Below the pieces are notes generated by a model. The model made no database searches, was not told where the DNA came from, and saw only the letters and a list, made by a program, of their open reading frames with translations. DNA of 64,000 bases from Bacillus sp. MM2020_4 (GTDB taxonomy: Bacteria > Bacillota > Bacilli > Bacillales > Cytobacillaceae), in assembly GCF_011250555.1 (NCBI RefSeq), contig NZ_JAANMZ010000005.1, positions 122,661 through 186,660 on the forward strand. The letters run 5' to 3'. Each line of letters begins with the position of its first letter. Position 1 is the stretch's first letter. The position numbers and the translations under genes were made by a program. This document shows positions 45,463 to 53,489 of the stretch, in pieces.

Positions 45463-45490
45463 GACTAAAGTGGATTCCTTTAGTCCTTTA
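45463..45490 (+). terminator. Terminator-like hairpin after the GerPC-like gene
   Basis: GACTAAAG pairs with CTTTAGTC around a 7-nt loop; the T tail is short. Confidence 0.45.
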
Positions 45491-45512
45491 AATGTTAAAC
45501 TGCTTTGAATAT

Positions 45513-45554
45513 TGTCTAGCTCCATACGCCGAGAACCAGGCGCCTTACGCTTTT
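45513..45554. repeat. Dispersed intergenic repeat, copy A
   Basis: Begins TGTCTAGCTCCA, contains CGCC, and ends GGCGCCTTACGCTTTT. It shares start and end with the copy at 49998-50033. It lies directly downstream of ykuS (minus strand) and can form a GC hairpin. Confidence 0.6.
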
Positions 45555-45555
45555 A

Positions 45556-45798
45556 TTATTGCAGCCTGCTTTCGACCTGCTGGCATACTTCATCAGCTGA
45601 CATTCCATTTGCATCGATGACAGAGCCTTTTGTATAGGTATCCTGCATACCCATTACGTTTGAATCAAGGCCAGTAACAACACAACAGTCACAATTTTGT
45701 GCATCTGACTCCTGCTTCAGCTCAATCACATCATGACCTTTTTCCCTAAGTGCTTGTTGAATATTTGTAAGCGATTGTTCTACTCCAACTTTTGCCAT
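45556..45798 (-). CDS. ykuS: UPF0180 family protein YkuS
   Basis: 80 aa from the ATG at 45798 ([10 protein letters not shown]), with GGAGGTG upstream; the longer open frame lacks a ribosome site. Conserved patches: [27 protein letters not shown] and [16 protein letters not shown]. The C-D-C-C motif might bind metal or be redox active; function is unknown. It is divergent from a tiny YuzL-like gene. Confidence 0.85.
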   Translation of the reverse strand: MAKVGVEQSLTNIQQALREKGHDVIELKQESDAQNCDCCVVTGLDSNVMGMQDTYTKGSVIDANGMSADEVCQQVESRLQ

Positions 45799-45899
45799 AC
45801 AAAACACCTCCTCCTGTAAATTATCTTGCCAAAGATTACGGTAAATATTCGGTATAGCAACCATTAATTTTCCGAAAGATAGTAGGGGAGGTGTATCAA

Positions 45900-46037
45900 A
45901 TGGGAAAACGTAGTAAACGAAAAGCTGATCCATCCACAATTGGGCTTAGTTCGCCGCAAGTAGAGGGTCAAGGAACAACCATGACTGAAACAGGATCACG
46001 AGAAGAACCATCTTCAAGAAAAAAACAAAAGAGATAG
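45900..46037 (+). CDS. Small basic protein, YuzL-like
   Basis: 45 aa, strongly basic ends ([15 protein letters not shown]), middle [10 protein letters not shown] with Thr/Ser. I recall a Bacillus YuzL small-protein family with this layout (K-K-D-P-S plus V-E-G-Q-G-T-T), and it is also like small acid-soluble spore proteins. ATG at 45900 follows GGGGAGGTGT. A hairpin terminator follows. Confidence 0.6.
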   Translation: MGKRSKRKADPSTIGLSSPQVEGQGTTMTETGSREEPSSRKKQKR

Positions 46038-46048
46038 TAGAAAAGGAA

Positions 46049-46090
46049 AAGGATGTCCCGGGGTGACTTAATCGCACCTGAGACATCCTT
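46049..46090. terminator. Terminator between the YuzL-like gene and ykpA
   Basis: AAGGATGTC pairs with GACATCCTT, with an inner GGTG/CACC extension. Serves the two convergent genes. Confidence 0.7.
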
Positions 46091-46097
46091 AATATGA

Positions 46098-47753
<1,656 letters not shown>

Positions 47754-47903
47754 TTATACCATTAAAATAGGAGAAGAGCGAATTTTTTCAAGAAGAGTGG
47801 GAAGGCTCAAGAAAATTTTTCTAAAAATATTTTCCCATATTCACACTTTATTCATATATTTGTTGTAGAATTGACCTAAGATGTTTTAAAGAGGGTGAAA
47901 AGT

Positions 47904-48038
47904 ATGGCAAAAAAACAGCTTACTGAACTCGTAAACAAGTTAAAAAAAGCTGGTATTAAAGCGAGTCTAACCAAACCAAAGTCCAATTACCTTTTATCAA
48001 TGCAGCAACTGAAAAAATATCCTTCATCCGTGAACTAA
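47904..48038 (+). CDS. Tiny basic protein, possibly Lmo0850-like
   Basis: 44 aa, lysine rich: M-A-K-K-Q-L-T-E-L-V-N-K-L-K-K-A-G-I-K-A. GAGGGTG lies 8 nt upstream of the ATG. The repeated L-x-x-L-x-K-x-G-I-K pattern reminds me of the small Lmo0850 family of Firmicutes; this is from memory only. Followed by a terminator. Function unknown. Confidence 0.55.
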   Translation: MAKKQLTELVNKLKKAGIKASLTKPKSNYLLSMQQLKKYPSSVN

Positions 48039-48055
48039 TGAGAAAAATAGGTGAT

Positions 48056-48094
48056 AAAAAGCGATTAATCCAAGAGGACTAACCGCTTTTTTTA
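48056..48094. terminator. Terminator, convergent with sco gene
   Basis: AAAAAGCG-A-TTA pairs with TAA-C-CGCTTTTTT (one mismatch). Confidence 0.65.
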
Positions 48095-48105
48095 TGCTTC
48101 CGCAT

Positions 48106-48708
48106 CTACTTAATATTATCAATAATCTTATCGTACACCGCTTTTTCTTTAAATTCTTCCCCCATTGGAAACTTTGCAATAAATTTGTTGTTTTCATCTA
48201 CCAAATAGGTGAAGGTTGAGTGGACAAATTGTCCGTTCCCTGGATCCTTGTATTGAAATTGCAGGGCATCCGTCACTTTCCTTACTTCTTTTTGCGCCTT
48301 TTTCATGTTTTGCTTTTCCCCGGTTAAGAATACCCAATTTTTATCATCTTTTATGCCAAATCCTTCTCTATATCCTTGTAAGGTTTCAGGGGTGTCACGA
48401 TAGGGATCAATGGTGATGGTGACAAATTCGATAGTCTTACCATAAACCCCTTTTTTAACTAAATCCTTTTTTAATTTAACCATTTTTTGGGTGGTGGTAG
48501 GACAAACATCAGGACAATGAGTATAGATAAATTCAATTAGCTTTAATTTTGTTTTATCTTTGCCAAATTGATAGGAATCCCCATTTTGGTTAATCAATGA
48601 AACATCTGCCGGAATTGCCGCATTTGCATCCCGAATAAGAAAAAAAGCGATTCCTCCTGCAATGCCCAGGAATACAGCAAGACTGCAAATTAGATAGATT
48701 TTTTTCAT
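48106..48708 (-). CDS. Sco1/SenC-family copper chaperone (BsSco, YpmQ-like)
   Basis: 200 aa from the ATG at 48708 (GGAGGGTTTGTG upstream). N-terminal membrane anchor (about 4-25), then a thioredoxin fold. The metal-binding C-P-D-V-C (C-x3-C) and the distal His in F-V-H-S-T-F are all present. Sco delivers copper to the CuA site of cytochrome c oxidase or acts in redox. Single gene. Confidence 0.9.
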   Translation of the reverse strand: MKKIYLICSLAVFLGIAGGIAFFLIRDANAAIPADVSLINQNGDSYQFGKDKTKLKLIEFIYTHCPDVCPTTTQKMVKLKKDLVKKGVYGKTIEFVTITIDPYRDTPETLQGYREGFGIKDDKNWVFLTGEKQNMKKAQKEVRKVTDALQFQYKDPGNGQFVHSTFTYLVDENNKFIAKFPMGEEFKEKAVYDKIIDNIK

Positions 48709-48871
48709 CACAAACCCTCCTACAACTAAGATAAAGAAGTTTTCCGCAAAAAGAAATGGATATTTTGTGAACAAAAGTGGATGCGCCAAAATGATTATTC
48801 ATTTATACTGGATTATTATTAGTGATTTTTGAAAAATCAGATTTTTTTGAGGAAGATAGGTGTTAGGGAAG

Positions 48872-49264
48872 ATGAAAAGGGTTTGGAAATTTACGATGCA
48901 ATTGGTTATTTTGATCGTAATCTATCAGCTTGGGAATTGGGTAGTCCGGTTCTTCCATTTGCCGATTCCCGGAAATGTCATTGGCATTGTTTTTTTATTC
49001 GTTTTACTTTGGCTTGGTGTCATTAAGTTAGAACAAATTGAATGTGTATCCGCTTGGCTGTTAAAACATCTAGGTTTCTTTTTTATACCGATTTCAGTTG
49101 GTCTCATGACACTAGGAGATATTTTTGCTGCGAAAGGTTTGTTGCTTTTGGTTATTCTAATTTTTAGCGCTTTTATCGGTTTGTTATCTGCCGGGAAAGT
49201 AACCCAAACCGTTATTGTGAAAAATGAGAAGGAAAAAGTCACCTATCATGATCACGCTCTATAG
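48872..49264 (+). CDS. CidA/LrgA-family holin-like membrane protein
   Basis: About 130 aa with four membrane segments. L-P-I-P-G-N-V-I-G and F-F-F-I-P-I-S-V-G are family motifs. I prefer the ATG at 48872 (M-K-R-V-W-K-F-T); the GTG at 48860 is an alternative. It is thought to control murein hydrolase activity and membrane permeability, or pyruvate transport, with its LrgB/CidB partner, whose start overlaps this gene. Which of cid or lrg cannot be told. Confidence 0.87.
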   Translation: MKRVWKFTMQLVILIVIYQLGNWVVRFFHLPIPGNVIGIVFLFVLLWLGVIKLEQIECVSAWLLKHLGFFFIPISVGLMTLGDIFAAKGLLLLVILIFSAFIGLLSAGKVTQTVIVKNEKEKVTYHDHAL

Positions 49265-49925
49265 TATTCTCCTAACCGTTTCTGCGTATTTATTGACTCG
49301 TTTCTTAGGAAAAAAATATTCTTCGCCATTAACTAGTCCCGTATTTTTAAGTACATTGATCATTATTTTTTTATTAGTGGTTTCAAATATTTCTTTTGAT
49401 GAATATAGGCCGGCAAAAATGATCATGACCTATTTACTGGGCCCGGCAACCGTTGCTCTCGCAGTCCCCATCTATAAAAATCGTAACATGTTCAAAAAAT
49501 ACTTCTGGGCAGCTTTGGTAGGGTTGTCAATCGGAATTGTTACCACCATTACATCTGCCATACTATTAGCCAAATGGATGAACCTTTCTGAGATGTTCAT
49601 CCGTGCCTTCACGGTTAAATCAGTTACGGTACCGGTTGCTACGGAAATAGGAAGAATCATTCATGGAAATATCTCACTAATTGCTGCATATGTCATCATT
49701 ACGGGAATGATTGGCGCAATGTTTGGGGCCAAACTTTTGAGCGTATGTAAGATCAATCATCCATTTGCAAGGGGGCTTTCGATTGGAACGATTGCACATG
49801 GTATCGGTACTGCCGAGGCGGTTAAAGAGGGGGAGATCCAAGGTGCTGTAGCAGGCGCAGCGATGGGAATTGCAGCCGTGTTAACCTCGTTTATCATTCC
49901 GATTATTATTGGTTTTATTGTATAA
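49248..49925 (+). CDS. CidB/LrgB-family membrane protein
   Basis: 225 aa from the ATG at 49248 (AAGGAAAAA upstream, overlap of 17 bases with the CidA/LrgA gene). Multi-span; carries R-P-A-K-M-I-M-T-Y-L-L-G-P-A-T-V-A-L-A, S-V-T-V-P-V-A-T-E-I, and the strongly conserved G-L-S-I-G-T-I-A-H-G-I-G-T-A-E-A. Forms an operon with the upstream holin-like gene. No terminator is seen right after it; a promoter begins 17 bp downstream. Confidence 0.88.
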   Translation: MITLYSILLTVSAYLLTRFLGKKYSSPLTSPVFLSTLIIIFLLVVSNISFDEYRPAKMIMTYLLGPATVALAVPIYKNRNMFKKYFWAALVGLSIGIVTTITSAILLAKWMNLSEMFIRAFTVKSVTVPVATEIGRIIHGNISLIAAYVIITGMIGAMFGAKLLSVCKINHPFARGLSIGTIAHGIGTAEAVKEGEIQGAVAGAAMGIAAVLTSFIIPIIIGFIV

Positions 49926-49942
49926 AATAGTTTGATGGCCAG

Positions 49943-49971
49943 TTGACAAATGTTTCTAATTGCCATATTCT
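49943..49971 (+). promoter_or_regulatory. Consensus-like promoter inside the 420-bp gap before the MutS2-like gene
   Basis: Perfect TTGACA, 17-bp spacer, TATTCT. Start point near 49978, more than 360 nt before the next start codon. Confidence 0.6.
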
Positions 49972-49997
49972 AAATATGAATCTAAATTTATTAAATG

Positions 49998-50033
49998 TGT
50001 CTAGCTTCAGCGCCTAGGGGCGCTTACGCTTTT
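49998..50033. repeat. Dispersed intergenic repeat, copy B
   Basis: TGTCTAGCTTCAGCGCC followed by GGCGCTTACGCTTTT, matching copy A at 45513-45554 at both ends. The middle can pair as GCGCC/GGCGC. Confidence 0.6.
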
Positions 50034-50208
50034 CTAATAAGGGAGTATGTTTTATGTTAGGTGTCGTTCTTAACTAATCCAAACAATTGGATCGTTTCAT
50101 TCTTGGCATCCCCCATTTCATTTTAACGGAATGTAGGGTTTATTTAGCTATGGAATGAAAGTTAAGAACAATGTGGCACGCATAAGCATACATCTTTTTC
50201 CAATGTAG

Positions 50209-50240
50209 CTGTGTACACTCGTGTAGACAGTTTTTATTTT
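50209..50240 (+). terminator. Terminator 1 in the MutS2-like leader
   Basis: CTGTGTACAC pairs with GTGTAGACAG (one mismatch), followed by TTTTTATTTT. Confidence 0.6.
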
Positions 50241-50289
50241 GGATAAATATTTGTATGAGAATGAGTGGAAACCCCTGCTCATCATTTTT

Positions 50290-50324
50290 AGCCGCAATGA
50301 CATTGTTCATTGCGGCTATTTTTA
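50290..50324 (+). terminator. Terminator 2, 20 nt before the MutS2-like start
   Basis: A perfect 11-bp stem AGCCGCAATGA/TCATTGCGGCT followed by ATTTTTAT. Its place just before the ribosome site AGGAGG suggests attenuation. Confidence 0.8.
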
Positions 50325-50345
50325 TATTATTTAGGAGGCTAAAAA

Positions 50346-52271
50346 ATGAATCAACATACTATTAAAACATTGGACTTTAATAAAATTTCTGAAATAATGG
50401 CTACTTTTGCATTAACAAAAGAAGGGAAAGAGAAAATCAGCTCGATTACCCCATCAACGAATATGAAGCAGATTGAAGCATGGCTTGAAGAGGTGTCTGA
50501 AGCAGTTGAGATTTTGAAAAAGAGTGCCAGCGTCCCTGTTCATGGGTTAGACGGGATGGAACACCTGCTAAATAACATGAATAAAGGAGTAGCGCTTAGG
50601 GCTGATCAGTTGGCAAAACTATCGGATTTCCTGGATTGCTGTGGAAAAATGCGAAGATATATGAAGGATAAGGAATTTTATGCACCACGTGTGTCCTCTT
50701 ATGTCAAGGGCATTGATGAATTACCCGAACTTGCAAATGAAATCATTCGTTGTATCCGTAATGGTTGCGTCGATGATTATGCAAGCAAGGAATTAATAAA
50801 AATAAGGAAACAAATCGCGATCCAAGAGGAACGGCTAAAAGAAAAAACACTGCAGTTGACGAGATCGAATAAGTATAAATCCTATTTACAGGAGCTGGTT
50901 GTAAGTCAAAGAAATGGAAGATATGTCATTCCGATTAAGAAGGAATATCGAAACAAAATAAAAGGAACAGTGTTAGATACCTCTGCCTCAGGTTCAACTC
51001 TTTTTATCGAGCCCGAAGAAATTTCAGTATATCAAGACCAACTATCATGGCTGTTTGCAGATGAGGAGGTCGAGGTGCAAAAGGTGCTTACCTATTTAAC
51101 AGGGCTTGTCGAAGAAAAGGAACAACAGATTCGGTTTGCGATTGAAACCATGGTTCATTATGATTTCATATTTGCCAAAGCCAAGTATAGTAGGTCAATT
51201 AGTGGCAATAGGGTAAAGATCAATGAATCCGGTGAATTCGATTTAATGGAAGCGAGGCATCCCCTTCTTGGTGTAAAAGCAGTACCTTTGTCTGTAAAGC
51301 TGGAAAAGGAACAGCGTGCCTTAGTGATAACAGGACCAAATACCGGCGGAAAAACGGTCACCATCAAAACCATTGGCCTCTTAACCCTTATGGTACAATG
51401 CGGATTGCATATCCCTGCATCAGCAGAAAGTTGCCTTGGCATTTTTGAACGAATTTTAGTGGATATAGGCGATGGACAAAGTATTACCGAAAATTTAAGT
51501 ACCTTTAGCTCTCGAATTGTTAATATCATTGAAATTTTAAAAGAAACGAATGATCGAACATTAGCATTATTAGATGAACTTGGATCAGGGACAGATCCAG
51601 GAGAAGGAATGGGGCTTGCAACAGCTATCTTAGAAACACTTTATGAAAAAGGAGCAACCATTCTGGCAACAACACATTATAGCGAGATTAAGGAGTTTGC
51701 GGAAGCACATCGGGGCTTTATCAATGGGTCAATGGAATTTGATTTAACCACACTGAGCCCGACCTACCGCTTACACATTGGCAGAGGGGGAGAAAGCCAA
51801 GCATTTGCGATTGCCTTAAAGCTCGGTGTCCATCCTAAAATCATCGAAAGAGCACACCGAATTACTTACAAGGAAGAGAAGCAATATACAAGCGATAGCA
51901 CCGATGGTTGGAAACTAAGGGACCAAGAGAAACAGGTAATAATTAATAAATATCAACATCGAAATAAAACGACAAAAGTAGAAATGAAAGTTACACTTTT
52001 TCACCAAGGTGACAACGTGAAAATATCGCCGGCAAATGAGTTTGGAATTATCTATTCAGGGCCCGATCAGCATGGAAATTATATGGTCCAAATAAAAGGA
52101 GAAAAGGTCTTAATTAATCATAAAAGGATTACACTCTATATAGCCGCTTGCGAGCTGTATCCTGATGATTATGATTTCGATATTATTTTTCAATCAAAAG
52201 AAAATAGAAAAAAGAGGAAACTTCTTTCAAAAAGACACGATGAAACGATTACGATTGATTACAATCAATAA
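50346..52271 (+). CDS. MutS2-like ATPase lacking the Smr nuclease domain
   Basis: 641 aa. MutS2-type clamp and lever region (about 1-310), then the ABC-type ATPase: Walker A G-P-N-T-G-G-K-T at 330-337, Walker B L-A-L-L-D-E-L-G-S-G-T-D-P, and T-T-H-Y-S-E-I. MutS2 of B. subtilis has about 785 aa with C-terminal KOW and Smr domains. Here the C-terminus has a short KOW-like part (V-T-L-F-H-Q-G-D-N-V-K) and a tail L-Y-P-D-D-Y-D-F-D-I-I-F but no Smr. It may belong to a shorter MutS-related subfamily. ATG at 50346, AGGAGG upstream. Role could be recombination or ribosome rescue rather than mismatch repair. Confidence 0.82.
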   Translation: MNQHTIKTLDFNKISEIMATFALTKEGKEKISSITPSTNMKQIEAWLEEVSEAVEILKKSASVPVHGLDGMEHLLNNMNKGVALRADQLAKLSDFLDCCGKMRRYMKDKEFYAPRVSSYVKGIDELPELANEIIRCIRNGCVDDYASKELIKIRKQIAIQEERLKEKTLQLTRSNKYKSYLQELVVSQRNGRYVIPIKKEYRNKIKGTVLDTSASGSTLFIEPEEISVYQDQLSWLFADEEVEVQKVLTYLTGLVEEKEQQIRFAIETMVHYDFIFAKAKYSRSISGNRVKINESGEFDLMEARHPLLGVKAVPLSVKLEKEQRALVITGPNTGGKTVTIKTIGLLTLMVQCGLHIPASAESCLGIFERILVDIGDGQSITENLSTFSSRIVNIIEILKETNDRTLALLDELGSGTDPGEGMGLATAILETLYEKGATILATTHYSEIKEFAEAHRGFINGSMEFDLTTLSPTYRLHIGRGGESQAFAIALKLGVHPKIIERAHRITYKEEKQYTSDSTDGWKLRDQEKQVIINKYQHRNKTTKVEMKVTLFHQGDNVKISPANEFGIIYSGPDQHGNYMVQIKGEKVLINHKRITLYIAACELYPDDYDFDIIFQSKENRKKRKLLSKRHDETITIDYNQ

Positions 52272-52282
52272 GCTTAATTGGA

Positions 52283-52315
52283 GTAAAAACGGAGTCTCTT
52301 GGGTTCCGTTTTTAC
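52283..52315. terminator. Bidirectional terminator after the MutS2-like gene
   Basis: GTAAAAACGGA pairs perfectly with TCCGTTTTTAC around an 11-nt loop. It overlaps the stop of the small minus-strand gene. Confidence 0.85.
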
Positions 52316-52449
52316 TGTTTATTTTGTAGAAAGTTTTTCGCAAGCAATTTTTTTACTTCATTATAGCTTAATCCAGATTGGCTGTTTAGCCGCTTTACTT
52401 CTTCGATATTTGTACCGGCTTTAGTATATCGGTTGTGATTCAATGCCAT
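52312..52449 (-). CDS. Small gamma-SASP-like peptide
   Basis: 45 aa: A-G-T-N-I-E-E-V-K-R-L-N-S-Q-S-G contains the T-N-x-x-x-V-(K/R)-x-x-N-x-x-S pattern of the gamma-type small acid-soluble spore protein (SspE) repeats, followed by G-L-S-Y-N-E-V-K-K-L-L-A-K. Only one repeat, so it is not a normal SspE. The ATG at 52449 has GGGGG about 11 nt upstream. It is a tiny gene of unknown function; spore link inferred from motif. Confidence 0.55.
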   Translation of the reverse strand: MALNHNRYTKAGTNIEEVKRLNSQSGLSYNEVKKLLAKNFLQNKQ

Positions 52450-52536
52450 TGTTTTCTCTACCCCCTAAGTTAAAAAAATATGTGGAAATGAAAATGCCTT
52501 TTTTTGTACATACTAGAAATAAAGGAGGCGGTTCCC

Positions 52537-52722
52537 ATTTTTTACGGCAGAAGAGCAAAAGATGAAGAAATTGAAACCATACTCGTTGAAACAGAAGTCT
52601 ATTCTTGTATGGATAATTCCTGTATAGGCTGGATGAGAAAGGATTTTGTTGCAGATGACTTAATGTGCCCGATGTGTGGCAATGAAATGATGCAGGAAGT
52701 ACGAGAGCTTCCTAAAATTTAA
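52537..52722 (+). CDS. YdjO-family small zinc protein, paralog 2, probable ATT start
   Basis: 61 aa. Cys pairs C-M-D-N-S-C-I-G-W-M and C-P-M-C match the paralog at 8104. The only well-placed ribosome site is AAGGAGG at 52522-52528, 8 nt before the ATT at 52537, giving M(ATT)-F-Y-G-R-R-A-K, like M-A-F-G-R-K of the paralog. The upstream TTG at 52504 is before that site. An AUU start is rare (infC is the classic case). Function unknown; the family is linked to cold. Confidence 0.6.
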   Translation: MFYGRRAKDEEIETILVETEVYSCMDNSCIGWMRKDFVADDLMCPMCGNEMMQEVRELPKI

Positions 52723-52737
52723 AAAGAATCCTGTTAT

Positions 52738-52770
52738 CAAAGACTGTCATCATAATGGGACAGTCTTTTT
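52738..52770. terminator. Terminator after YdjO paralog 2
   Basis: AAAGACTGTC pairs with GACAGTCTTT, followed by TTATTTTT. Confidence 0.8.
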
Positions 52771-52781
52771 ATTTTTGGTTT

Positions 52782-52967
52782 TTAAAGATTTTCGTTTTGC
52801 TGGTGAATCTCATCCCCGGCAATAATGCTGTTTGCTTCTTCGAGAAGCTTATGCTCATCAACAGAATCCCCGGCAATATTCCTTTTATTTGGATAAATCG
52901 ACCCATTCTCTATCGTCACTTCTGGTTCCTTAGCCGCCGGTGTTAAATAATCTTTCTTTTTAGCCAT
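52782..52967 (-). CDS. Small hypothetical protein
   Basis: 61 aa, acidic, starts M-A-K-K-K-D-Y-L-T-P-A-A-K-E. AAGGAGATG lies about 8-10 nt upstream of the ATG at 52967. No membrane segment or motif; not recognised. It lies convergent to the YdjO paralog. Good ribosome site and composition suggest that it is real. Confidence 0.55.
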   Translation of the reverse strand: MAKKKDYLTPAAKEPEVTIENGSIYPNKRNIAGDSVDEHKLLEEANSIIAGDEIHQQNENL

Positions 52968-53066
52968 GCAACTTCATCTCCTTAGATATAAGGATTTGCA
53001 TAGTGAAAAAGGTTTATACTTGGCGATTTATCTCCAAAACGGAAATAAATTGAAAGCAGAAGAAAA

Positions 53067-53087
53067 GCTCTCCGCAATCCGGAGAGC
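53067..53087 (-). terminator. Terminator after yhfH
   Basis: GCTCTCCG pairs with CGGAGAGC around 5 nt; on the minus strand it is followed by TTTTCT. Confidence 0.7.
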
Positions 53088-53095
53088 CTTGGTCG

Positions 53096-53230
53096 TTATT
53101 CTTCTCTTTTCGATAAGCAGCGATCACATTCCATTAAGTAACTTTCGGCTTGTTCCTCCATATGCTGACCACATTCTGGACATTCCTTTTTTGGTAGGTT
53201 ACGGAAAAATTCAACTGGACTCATTAACAT
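53096..53230 (-). CDS. yhfH: YhfH-family small zinc-ribbon protein
   Basis: 44 aa: M-L-M-S-P-V-E-F-F-R-N-L-P-K-K-E-C-P-E-C-G and later M-E-C-D-R-C. Two C-x2-C pairs give a mini zinc ribbon. The N-terminus is the hallmark of Bacillus YhfH. GGAGGAG lies 7 nt before the ATG at 53230. Function unknown. The 53231-53489 stretch upstream contains no other gene. Confidence 0.82.
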   Translation of the reverse strand: MLMSPVEFFRNLPKKECPECGQHMEEQAESYLMECDRCLSKREE

Positions 53231-53489
53231 TTTAAAACTCCTCCTTTAGTAATACAGTTTATTTTATTCCCTCTTGTTATAGTACAGTATAAACAAAAAA
53301 AATAAAAATGTGTAGACTTTTTTAAAAAAAAACTAAAGTTTTTTAAAAAATAAGTCTTTTATCACGAAACCTCTATGAATGTTCTTATTAAAAATAAATG
53401 ATTGCGCTTAGCAAATAGTTCTTCCATACACGTAAACTTTACATTACAATCATAGTAGAATCATTGTGTACCAGGAGGGATGCTGGTTA

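Larger units (their letters stand above)
49978..50240 (+). ncRNA. Candidate structured leader or small RNA
   Basis: No convincing ORF. From the promoter at 49943, the transcript would contain the dispersed repeat, then nested stems: GTTCTTAAC (50066-50074) with GTTAAGAAC (50161-50169), TTTCATTC (50095-50102) with GAATGAAA (50153-50160), and a local ATCCAA/TTGGAT hairpin (50076-50091). It ends at a hairpin plus T tail at 50209-50240. It could be a stand-alone RNA, or part of an attenuator for the MutS2-like gene. Confidence 0.4.
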
